Below are positions 37,148-48,400 of a stretch of 64,000 nt of DNA, piece by piece. The notes under the pieces were generated by a model, which was given only the letters and a program-made list of their open reading frames with translations, had not been told where the DNA came from and made no database searches. The stretch comes from Panax quinquefolius (Eukaryota > Streptophyta > Magnoliopsida > Apiales > Araliaceae): positions 136,290,568 to 136,354,567 of the forward strand of contig CM035167.1 in assembly GCA_020205615.1 (NCBI GenBank), in the 5' to 3' direction. Position 1 is the first letter of the stretch, and every line of letters starts with the position of its first letter. The position numbers and the translations under genes are program-made.

Positions 37148-39720
37148 TTGTAAGACCCTCACTTTTATAAATAAAGATGAATTTTCTATAAATATTATTT
37201 TTGAATATTATGGAATAAATTTGATATAATGTTATAGTTGTGGATAATATTTATAAATTTTGCAAAGTAAGCAACTTGTTATAAAATATTCATTTGGTCG
37301 GGGAATATTCTTTTTGTCGGGGAATATTTGTACGATCGCTCAATCATTAGGTGGACCCCATAAACGGATGTATTGTCGTAGTTAAAAAGCGACAAAATTA
37401 TCTTTCTATAAAAATAACGGCGAGGTGTTACCGTTAAAACTGTTGAACTACCCTATTGGTAAAAGTACAAGAATACGCTGGCGTTAGTTAAGTAGTACAC
37501 ACCAGTATTGATTATTGATCTTTACGTGAGAAGTCACTTAGCTATACTCAATTATTCTACACGATAATTCTTTGATCATATCTCTTATATTATTGATTCA
37601 ATTATTGTCACAAGATCATCATATAATATGTTATATTATTAATTGAGACGACAAGTTATAAATGATTAATAATTGTTGAAAGATTAAAAATGTGTTGATT
37701 AAAAATAAAATGATTTGTGATAATATTTATTCAATCCTTGATGTATATAAAGAGTCTGTTATGAGACGTTTGTGGTAAGTTTGATTATTTTATGGGGGGG
37801 CCATATGTCATCATCTAAGAGTCTCTTCGTCAATAGTAATTACCTTTGTGAATAATAATTACCTTTGTGAATTGTAATTTCCTTCGTCAATAGTATTTAC
37901 CTTCGTCAATAGTAATTACCTTTGTCAATAGTAATTACCCCTTCGCAAATAGTAGTTGTCCCTTCAATATTACCAAGAGTTAACTGCTTCTTGATTGTTC
38001 GAAGGTTAATTACCCTTCATGAATATAGTAGTTGTCTCTTCAATATTACCAAGAGTCATTTTGACCCTTCGTTAAGACCAAGAGCCACCCTCGCTTTTTC
38101 TCAGAAATAAAAGCTCATTCCTTCATTATTTCTTACGAATTCATTGAAACTCTGAGAGAGAAACTATAGAGAAAAGAAGAAAAGTATTCTCGCTACTTCA
38201 CTTTTCCAATATTCAGTTCTTCTAAGGTAGGGAATATTATTTGTTGTACTCGTAAAAGGGTGTTATTCTTTCTTATTCATGAAGAAGAACTGTTGTTATT
38301 CCATTGCTTATTATTCTATTGGAATAACTTTATGTGATACGCTGGTTTACCCTATACTTGGTGACATTCTTCTATTATTCTCATTGGAACATCCTGTCAT
38401 ATGTGTTTACACCCACTGGTTCCGCTCTTTATTATTATTACTGTTGGAACATCCTCGTGCATGTGTTTTACACCTACTGGTTCCGCTTTTATTATTATTC
38501 TGTTGGAACATCCTGTTTGTGTGTTTTTACACCTCGACCGGTTCCGCTCTTTATTATTATTCATTTGGAACATCCTGCTCATGCGTTTTCGCCGGGACTG
38601 GTTCCGTTATTTATTATTCTCATTGAATAACTCGCTGCATGGCTTATCGCATGCACGGTGATTTCTTTTGTTATTCCATTCTTTATTATACCCAAATAGT
38701 TAAAACTTTGACTTATATACTCCATGAAATTAGTAGAATATCCTTGATATTTGCGTTTCATCCAAATCTTTTCATGGAAATATTCTTCCGATCATTCTTG
38801 AATTTTACTCTACAAAACAAAGATCATGTTGACAATTTGGGCGTTAATAATTCCTGGATAAAATAATTCTTGAACTTGTTTTATTGAATTCTTATATCAT
38901 TGTCATCATCCTCATGTTTATATTATGTTGAAAGTCATCTACGTGGCTTGTAGTGCGTAGATGGACTTGGTATGATTATGACCGAGACTATTCGGTGTAA
39001 TCATGATCGTAATGTTACAAATGATGTGATAAAAATCCTCGATGGTAGTAGTGCATTGATGGACGATTGTTGGCATGATCATGACCATTAATGAATACAC
39101 AACTATTCTCGCCCGTAGTGCATGAATAATTGTGGTCGCGATACTAAAAGAATATCCTTGGCAGTAGTGCGGGGTGATTCGATGATGTGGAATATTTATT
39201 AAAGTTTGAGTCTCAAATATATAATGATGATGAAAACCTTTTAAATCATAAAAGATAGTAGATTTTATTTTCTACTTGACTCTTTTAATGGATTCTTTGG
39301 TTCATTGTAGTTAAACTTGATGTTCATTATATTTTATCGGTTTAACATCATTGTAGGCTAATGATAATTTATTCTCGCATTATCTTAGTCATAATATTTC
39401 TTCTTGAGCTAGTTGAGCTCACCCTTTTCTTTCACCGTTCTCTTGAAAATGAGAATATAAATTTGAGACGAGTCGGGGAGCGGAGTAATGGTCCGGAGGA
39501 TAGCATTAGTAGTCCTCACTATTACGTGAAATAGTGTGATAATAATTGTAATGAGGACTCCTTTTGAGTTTGTATAATATCTAGTAGACAATATTTGTAT
39601 TCAAACTCACGCTTTATGTCGTATTGTATACCGTGCTTATATTAGTAAGTTGTATTTAAATTACATACCATGTATCGACTACCCAAGATGGGTGATGTAT
39701 ACCTAATTTTGGGGCGTCCA
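37148..39720 (+). repeat. 3' LTR of element 2
   Basis: 2573 bp. It has 19-bp units (37827-37945, fewer than in element 1), a damaged TATA site (near 38100) and 58-bp repeats (38350-38640), and ends GGGGCGTCCA next to the CGTAA duplication. It is closely similar to the split 5' LTR. Confidence 0.88.
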
Positions 39721-39866
39721 CGTAAGAATGCACCGCATATTTTGGTTAGCATTTCTTTAAACGAAATAGTTGATGGAACTAATATGCCGATAACTTCAAA
39801 TTTGGTGTATTGGTTACTATCAGCCCATGTGCCGTTGAAATAAAGTACAACTGGAATTATCTCCAT
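39721..39866 (-). pseudogene. MULE transposase N-terminus, fragment
   Basis: From a minus-strand Met at 39866 it reads MEIIPVVLYFNGTWADSNQY, then KFEVIGILVPSTISFKEMLT and KICGAFL. A G-x-W...Y...G-V...S/T-F...L...I pattern marks the N-terminus of many plant MULE transposases. Element 2 interrupts it. The frame resumes at 20940 once one copy of the 5-bp duplication is removed. Confidence 0.68.
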
Positions 39867-39879
39867 TGTTCATCGAAAG

Positions 39880-41140
39880 AATAAGTAATGGTAAGTAAAA
39901 AATTAATGTTATCCTAGGTAACCAATATAATGTTAAATGATAACTAAGTCGGCATTAATCAAGAACTAAGTCTTCATCAAGAACCATTATAATGTTACAC
40001 AAGAACAAAGTAATTATTAGTTAGTAACCAATGCAATGGAACACAGTAACCAAATCATTATTAGTCGATAAATATATACATAGTCGACAAGAACTAATGT
40101 AATGTTAAGCGATAATTAAGTCAAGATTAGTCAAGAACCATTAACCAAGTCTTCATTAGTAACCATTATAATGTTACACAATAATAAAGTCATTATTAGT
40201 CAAGAACGATGCAATGGTACACAAGAGCAATTAATTATTAGTCAATAACCTATATTGGCACAGTAACCAATATAATGTTAAACAAAGAACCAAGTCATCA
40301 TTAATCAAGAACCAAGTCTTCATCAAGAATTCATTATAATGTTACACAATAACAAAGTCATTATTAGTCGATAAACAATGCAATGGTACACGATAACCAA
40401 ATCAAGATTAGTCGAACATAGACATAGTCGACAAAGAACCAATGTAATGTTAAGCGATAATTAAGTCGAAGATTAGTCAAGAACCAAGTCTTCATTAGTA
40501 ACCATTATAATGTTTCACAAGAATAAAGTCATTATTAGTCAAGAACTAATGCAATGGTACACGATAGCCAATTCATTATTAGTCGATAATCAATGTAATG
40601 GTACACAATAACCAAATCATTATTAGTCAAGAACTATGCAACATTAGTTAGTACCATTATGCATTAACCAATCCAAAGATTAAACGATAACATGTATATA
40701 GTCGACAAGAACTAATGTAATGTTAAGCAAAGAACCAAGTCAGCATTAGTCAGTAACCAAGTAATAAACAGTAACCATTATAATGTTACACAGTAACAAA
40801 GTCATTATTAGTCAGTAACCAAAGCAATGGTACACAATATCCAATTCATTATTAGTCAGTAACCAATGTAATGGACACAGTAACCAAATCATTATTAGTC
40901 AGCAACCAATGCAAAATTAGTTAGTACCATTATGCATTAACCAATCCAGCATTAAACAGTAACATAGACATAGTTAGAAAGTAACCAATGTAATGTTAAG
41001 CAGTAACCAATTACATTTTTACATGCAATTGCAATCAAAACATTCATATTGCAATCAAAACATTCATTATTCTTACCGTGTGAGCAAAAAACTTAAGAAA
41101 GGTAACCAATATAGTAATTCGTAGTAACAATAGGTAACTA
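39880..41140 (-). repeat. GTAACC repeat array upstream of the MULE transposase
   Basis: About 1.2 kb of imperfect units of 22 and 44 bp, for example AGTAACCAATGCAATGGTAC and AGTAACCAAATCATTATTAG. It is the same repeat family as 1894-6594. In the left part, CAGTAACC often appears as CAAGAACC or CGATAACC. The array ends near a T/A-rich stretch at 41150. No gene is seen. Confidence 0.8.
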
Positions 41141-41707
41141 TATGATTATAAATTTTAAACTCACATACCTCAGTATTTTTTGATCGAAGTTGATGTTGAT
41201 CTTGTATTCAACAATCACTGCAGTTTGGTTTTTGATCTTGAAGGCGCGTTGTTGATTTTGTATGCTATTTTCGATCTTAGAGATGCGTCGCGACAACCCA
41301 AACCGTCTTCTCCGATTCTGAGTTTAGTCATGACAGGAGGCTTCGCCCAGATATTTTCTTCTCCGTCGTTGATCTGTTGTTCCGATTTTAAAGTTGCATG
41401 ATTTTAGGGACGGTTAATTTCAATTATGAAATTGGATAACTGACTGGATAATGACACGTGATTTTAGGCGCGTTATATTGCTTATGTTTTATTTTTGTAA
41501 TTATGTTGTGTATGTTTTATTTTTGTAATTACTTTCTAAATGTTGTATATTAGTGTAAAGGACCCTTAACTTTATGGTTTGTTTAGTAATGGATCTCTTT
41601 ATTTCAATTTTCATTTTCTATTTATTACCTTTTTGAAATTGTCTAAAACTACTTTGAAATAATTTAAATGCGACCTTTGGAAATATTGTTGCATTTTTAA
41701 GTGTAAG

Positions 41708-41744
<37 letters not shown>

Positions 41745-42148
41745 CAACAACAATTAAGCGAAATACCATACCAAAAAAAATTTGGAATTAGCTAACATGT
41801 ACCTAAATTATAATGTCCAATTTCTTTAGTAAGAAACATAAAAAACATACAAATATTGATAATTTTTATAAAATAATATATATTATAAATATATTTTTAA
41901 ATATTTTTATTAATTTATTTTAAAACTATAATTCGATATAAGTTTACTTTTTTTAGAGATACAAAAATAATTGCCCTTTTGTGATGTACAACGGAGTTTG
42001 ACAAAGGCCAAAACATTCCGGACCCGAACAAAAAGGCTATTTTCATTTATTAGCCCGTTACAAAACAAAAGCAGCTGCCTAAAATATAGCGTAGCGAGTT
42101 TTTTTTTTAATATTTGGACTTTATTTTGTCTTGTCGCCCAAATTGTAA
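41141..42148. other. Boundary spacer between TE nest and first host gene
   Basis: No gene is recognised. A mildly GC-rich piece at 41180-41400 could be the outer end of the MULE, but I found no terminal inverted repeat. An AT-rich stretch with an ATA/ACA microsatellite (41708-41752) follows. The 150 bp before the kinase start codon contain no clear TATA box. Confidence 0.45.
41708..41752. repeat. ATA/ACA trinucleotide microsatellite
   Basis: AATAATAATAATAAT passing into AACAACAACAACAA, in the spacer upstream of the kinase gene. Confidence 0.95.
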
Positions 42149-42413
42149 ATGGCTTTGCGATTTCTATGGCGCGTCGCTGTTGCCGCCACAGCCGTGGCTG
42201 GCGGAGCTGGTGGTGCTGCTATTGCCTCATCCGACGACCCTGCCGCCGCCTTCAAGCTCTGCACCACGGTTCCAGTTCGCCTCTTTCGCGTGTCCGTTAC
42301 TGCCACCTCCATTGCCTTCGGTACCTCTCACATACCGTGGATCTCTCTCTAATTGTAGGACTTCCATTTTACTTGCAATAAATTAATTTCCCACACTATG
42401 AATACTAATCTTC

Positions 42414-42460
<47 letters not shown>

Positions 42461-45400
42461 TTTTACGCTTATGCTCAAGTATGAACGGAAAGAATAAATA
42501 TTGGCCAAAAATAAATGTTACAAGAATTACGCAACTAAGGCATAACCACTTTTGGTGTTGAAAACGAATTCATTTGTTTTTGTATTGATGAAATTGTACA
42601 GAAACATTTTAGAATTTACTTTGGCAGCCCATGGTTTGCGGGTGCTTTTGTGAAATGATTGATCTGGCACAAGTGCACAACTATCAAGTGTTCTGAAAAG
42701 TTTAAAAAATGGAAAAGGAAAAAAAGCAGGAATTTGAAGTAATTTATGGCAGTTTGGCAGATTCAGCTGTAAATACCTGAGGGGTACTTTTCAATTTTTT
42801 AAAGGTCGTGGGTTAAATCTTAGGATATGGTGCTTCTGGTGTTCATAATAAGATAAGGTAAGTGTTCACACTAGTATTTGAATGGAATAAGAAAGAGATA
42901 AATTTCTGAAGGATATTTGATACAAGTTATGCAGAATTGGACTTTTCAATGGGATTAACAAGGAAACTAATAATGGACTGCAATGAAAGGAATTCTTATG
43001 TTTGATTATATCCTTATTTTGTTGAGGATACTAGAATTTTAGGGTGTTGTGGTACCTTGTATTCCGCTTTGACATGCACCGGGTTCATATGCAAAAGTAT
43101 ACTACCATTGAATTTGGGTCTGCTCCACTTATTTTACATGTCATATACGACTGAAAGGTATGTTTTATCGATATTGTTAGCCACTGATGATTTTTCTAAA
43201 AATTTGGTTGGTGGTACTTGGAATGAAATTTATTGAACTGTGAAAAGGAGGTGAATAGGACTTCAAACAGTTCAGATTTTTACACGGTATAGTTGACTTG
43301 ACTTCAGATAGATATACATGGGGACACAGGACATTTGATTCAATCTTATATCCCATTACTTTAGAAATGGGAATGAGAATTATGTTAATAAAGTATCCAG
43401 ATCCTATTTCCACCTAATTGCCAAGATTCTGGATTGAGAACTTTGACAAAGATTGCTCAATAGACACATTCACCTAATCTTTATTTATTTAGTAGATCTC
43501 ATATATCTTTCTTTCTCTTTCCCTTCTCTTTTTGTTAATTATAGAACAGTGAAGTAGTGAACTAGGTTTGTTGGTGCTTAAACACGTTTGAGTTGACATT
43601 TCAAAGCAGTAGCATATTGTTTTTATGTGTGACCAGCCTTGGCAAATTGCTGTGAGTTAAGAGTTACAAAGCTGAAATGTCAGTTTGTGTTTTATTTTGA
43701 AGGAGACAGAGGAATGAGTGTAAATCATTATGTGAAAATGAAAATATGTCCCTCTGTGGAAGGAATAATATAGTAAAAAAGGAAATACTTTGGCCAGCAT
43801 CAGTGTTGTCTGGATAACTTGATAAGGGGATAAGGCTTCCCTGAGTTCGGAGAAGGAAAAGATAGAGAATATATTAATATTTCTCCGTATCTTCTATACT
43901 CTCTCTCTCTCTCTCTTCTAATAGAAACAGATAGAATAGGAAAACTTAAATGTTAAAAAATATCCTAGCTAAAACGAAAAATAGAATGTAAATAGTGTAT
44001 AGTGTTGCTATTTTTATTTTTTTATTTTAATATAGTTTTCGTAACCTGAAATATCTTTACCGATTTAGTGAATATGAACCTGATTTCATAGCTTTTGATA
44101 TTTTTTGGGATGGACGACCTATCATCCCTAGAGGGAAACTTGGTTTGCATGTGGTTTTGTATGGTGAGGTTTGATTTAATATGGAAGGAGGAACAGGTTA
44201 TGCAACATAAGCACAATTTTTTTTTTCCGTTTTTCATCAAACTCCCTTGAGCCTGCCATTATCTAGATTCCCTACATTAAATTTAAATGCACGAGGATGA
44301 ATTCCTATTACTTTGAAGTCCCATGAATTGATTTTTACAAAATTTTAAATTTGTTTTGTTGTTAGATTATGAATATTCACTGTTGGGATTGCCGGAAGGT
44401 AGCATTGAGAGGTCAAGAGTTAAACACGATGTTCACATCAGGGGTGCTCGTAGGCTTGAAGAACTATGTTTCAAAAATGGTGGAATATATATCAAACTTG
44501 GTCAACATCTAGGCCAGCTGGTATGATTCACTTATTTATTCGGGTACTTGTGAAGGGAACTTAACACTTATATATCTTCTAAAGATTACTAGGAGTGAAG
44601 GTGATAGATAATAATTGAACATTAATAAGAAAAACTTCTTACTAAATTGCGGAATACCATTCATCTTTTGCAGGAGTACTTGGTTCCTCAGGAGTATGTC
44701 CAAATACTACGGGAGTCCATGTTGAATAAATGTCCAGTTTCTTCCTACGATCAAGTATGCGAGGTTGTCAAGAATGAGCTTGGGGAATTGCCTGAGAAAG
44801 TATGTTACTTTTGTTTTAGTTTTTTTTAATAGCATGAGGTTGCCTTTGTTCTACCAACATGAAGGTTGATGGATCTTTGCTGTCCAAGTTTAGTTATGGT
44901 TTGCTTTCATTGGTCTATTCGCAATGACATCAAACAACTGAGTCAACCCTTCCCATGTACAGATATTTGATGCTTTTGATCCTGTCCCAATAGCAAGTGC
45001 TTCTCTTGCACAAGTTCATGTTGCTCGCACCCACGATGGACAAAAAGTTGCTGTGAAGGTTTCAAATATTTATTTTTACTGATAAGATTTGTTATGCTTT
45101 TTATTTGGAGATATCTTTTAAATTATCATATAGAGATTGAAATATGAATATTTCTTATAAAGGTTTCCTTCTTTCCAATCATGCCTTCATTCCAGGTTCA
45201 GCACACTCACATGACAGATAGTGCAGCTGCAGATTATGCGACTGTGGAGTTGATTGTGAACACCTTGCATCGGTTCTTTCCATCTTTTGATTACAGGTCT
45301 ACATATCGTTATTTCCAGATCATTATGCTTCCTAATTTCTAGGTGTGAAAACTGTGGCCAGTTCTACTTTGATCATCATGGGGATATCGAACATTCGACC

Positions 45401-48400
45401 AATTCATACTAGTTGTCGTATGAATGAGTAGCACTTTTACAGAATGGGGTTGTATTTGAACATGTATACATTACATGTGCAGTATATAAAGCATATGGGA
45501 TATAAAAGGCACACTATGCTCCTCCAAAGCAAGACCCCTCACTACGCACAAATATCCTTTTGAAAAAGAACCAACATTTGAATCCTAAAGCAAAATTGTC
45601 CAAAAAGTCCACCAAATGCACTATCAAACCCAGATACACTTCTTGGAGCCAAAAGAAAAGCAGGCTAAGAAACAAAAACCAGGTATGAGCAAGGGATTTT
45701 CTCCAAGCCGACAAAATACTGATTCTTCCTCTCCTTTCGAGGGTTCAATAAATGCTATCAGGCATCAAATACCTCTGTCGCGTCCATTCTTTGCTTACCT
45801 TCACATTTAAAACTCTGGCGCACCTAGGCAAAATCGGCCCTCAAATGTCTCGATGTGGTCTAGGCAGGATTAATTATTTTTTTTCTTTTGATTTTTAAAA
45901 GAACAAAAAAAACATTATTGGCAACAACAACAATAGTACAGCTCCAAAATTCAAATAGCATAATTTCCATGTACAAAGACTTCAAATTAGAATCTTACAT
46001 CTAATAAATACTTTGAATAGATTTTGATGAATATTCAACGGAAGCAATACAAAGCATTGAACATCCTTTTTGAAAGGTTGATGTTCTCATTGCAATATGT
46101 CACCGACTGTTGACCTAATTGATAACATGTTAATCCTTTGAAAATTATAAAGTTATATAATTAAAAATACTGCCTTGGAAAACATCAGTCATTGCCTAGG
46201 TTCATCTAGCAATTTTTAGAACACTGATTGTCTGTATCTTTACTACAGATAACACACGATAGTCACATATATCAACATATAAACATACATGTCATCTTTG
46301 TGCTACTAGTGTAGGCCTTCTTGTGTTGGAGTAACTATGCCATATATATACCCAATTCACATAAAGGAAGTTTTGCGTGCATGCGCATACATGTGGGAGT
46401 TGCGCCATGTTTACCCCATTTTGCACATTGCATCCTATATTTTAAAAGGTGACGGATTCTATAATTTTGCACTTTTAGCGACGGATTTTGGGTCGGAGGG
46501 TGTTATTTGTCGGTTCATTAAAAGTGTGGGATGCAAAGTGTCACGTTTTGAAATAGATGATGCAATGTGCAAAATGGGGTAAACTTAACTCTATGAAATT
46601 TGACTTGTAAAATTCTAACATAACTTTTTTCTTGAATTTTAATGTAGATGGTTGGTTGATGAAGTACGCGAAAGTTTGCCAAAGGCTAGTTGCTAAAACT
46701 ATTACTACTACCTTCTTTCTTTAATTTTTCCTGATGCTTTTCATTGATGTTTGCCACATTTTGAATTTTGTATATTGTACTGTAGAATACTTGTGCCTTC
46801 CTCTAATGCTTCATTTTCCTAAAATATTCTCCTTGTAACTTTGAATGGTTCTGAGTCTATTGAAGCTCCATATATTTATCATTTATGTTTAGAAGGTTTG
46901 TCTTTAACTTTGACATCTGAAGTTTGTTTACAATGTTTGGACACGTCCATTAATTACTAGAACATGCTGCATTGCACCACTTCTGTGAGTGACCACACAT
47001 TACTGATCCACGTTAAAATCTTTTGGTTTTGTGGCTTGGGATTCAATCTTCCACCTCCTCTTTTGATATAAAAGATGATTTTATTGAAAGAAAGAAACAG
47101 AGAAATAATCTGCAACCTTGGCTGATGATTTCATAATCTCTTAACATCTTCTGTTAGTGGCGCTTGATAGAACAAGTATGAAGTCTTGCTGTAAATATGG
47201 CTTGACTGACTGGCTGGCTAGTTTAACTGTTTTTCTCCATATCCCCTTTTCAAATGTTTTATATGTGCAGCATCTTGCGAAGCTTAGTATTGATCCATTA
47301 TTGAAAGAGGAATTATAATGGTGGAATAAGCAAATATATACCTAGTCAGTGCCTCTTTGAATAAAGTACTTCTTTGTACTTACTAAAAACAAACAAACAA
47401 AATTAACAAATCGTTATTTCAATAATAACTTGTAAGCAATTATATTTTAATTAAAATCATATGTTCAACAGTTAATTAAGTAGAAACAAACAGGCTAAAT
47501 TCAGCTGCTTAATTACTTGGAATAATATAAAACCATGTTTCATGTGGTGCTATTCTTGGCATGGAAATTTACTAAACTTCTCAGGCATGGTGTTGATAAA
47601 CTGCCAAGCAGTGGAGATGTTAGGCAACACCGCAACAGGGGTGTCCTTACATAAACCAAATTGCGAGGGCTAAGTTTCTCCTTTTTTTGATAGGCTATTC
47701 CAAATCCTATTCATATTACACTTTATGACTTTGTAAGTTTAGCATTTTGCACCTATGCGTCTTTTGCATAGATATTATGACTATTTCAAAACCAGAAGTT
47801 GTCATGTTATTATTATTTATTACTGTTTGAGTGCTTTGTATTCTATTGATGTGGTAAGAGTCTCCACAAGCATAATCTTGATGACATATAATGATGGCTA
47901 TCAGGAACTAGATTTCTTAGTTGAGGCCAAAAACAGTGTAAAATGTATGGATAACTTTCGGAAGTTATCTCCTCGTGTTGCAGACTATGTTTATACTCCA
48001 AGGGTATTCTGGAATTTAAGTACTTCAAAATTGTTAACCATGGAATTCATGGAAGGAGCACAAGTAAATGATTTGAAGGGTATTCAAGGACTTGGAATTC
48101 GGCCTATTGATGTTGCAAAATTAGTAAGTACTTTTCGTCTTACATTTTGTATGCTTATTCTAATAGTAATTGTCTGATGGAAGAAGGATATTGTGGAATT
48201 GGAATTTTCAACATCCCTTTTGGCTTAGTTTGCCTTTGACGTATATGGGGTGAAAATTTGAGTAGATCAGGTCATTGTAATTGTAATGACTAGTGTTTAA
48301 AAAATATTTGTTGTCGTCATTGTAATAACTTGGTGGTTAACATTTTAGGCCATTTCACATGACCGAGACAATGCTACTTGGTTATCATTGGAATAGAACT

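Larger units (their letters stand above)
20941..39720 (+). mobile_element. LTR retrotransposon element 2 (Ty3/gypsy, probable Tekay/Del-like chromovirus)
   Basis: It starts TTGTAAGACCCC and ends GGGGCGTCCA. The target duplication CGTAA is at 20936-20940 and 39721-39725. The 5' LTR is 20941-22408 plus 31267-32312, split by a CACTA element; the internal region is 32313-37147; the 3' LTR is 37148-39720. Without the CACTA the element is about 9.9 kb. Gag, protease, RT, RNase H, integrase and a chromodomain-like tail are recognisable in that order, which fixes Ty3/gypsy. The long LTRs and the chromodomain suggest the Tekay/Del lineage. All frames are broken. Confidence 0.88.

Noticed and set aside
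39880..41140. GTAACC array as a CRISPR array or telomeric/centromeric satellite
   Set aside because: The units vary in length and sequence, are too imperfect for a satellite monomer, and tie in with the MULE; no telomere word is present.
41971..42386. Overlapping frames around the first exon of the kinase gene
   Set aside because: Only the frame starting at 42149 has splice phase that continues into [12 protein letters not shown]; the others are shadows.
46337..46582. 81-codon open frame in intron 5 of the kinase gene
   Set aside because: It runs through the inverted-repeat element at 46409-46584 and has no known motif.
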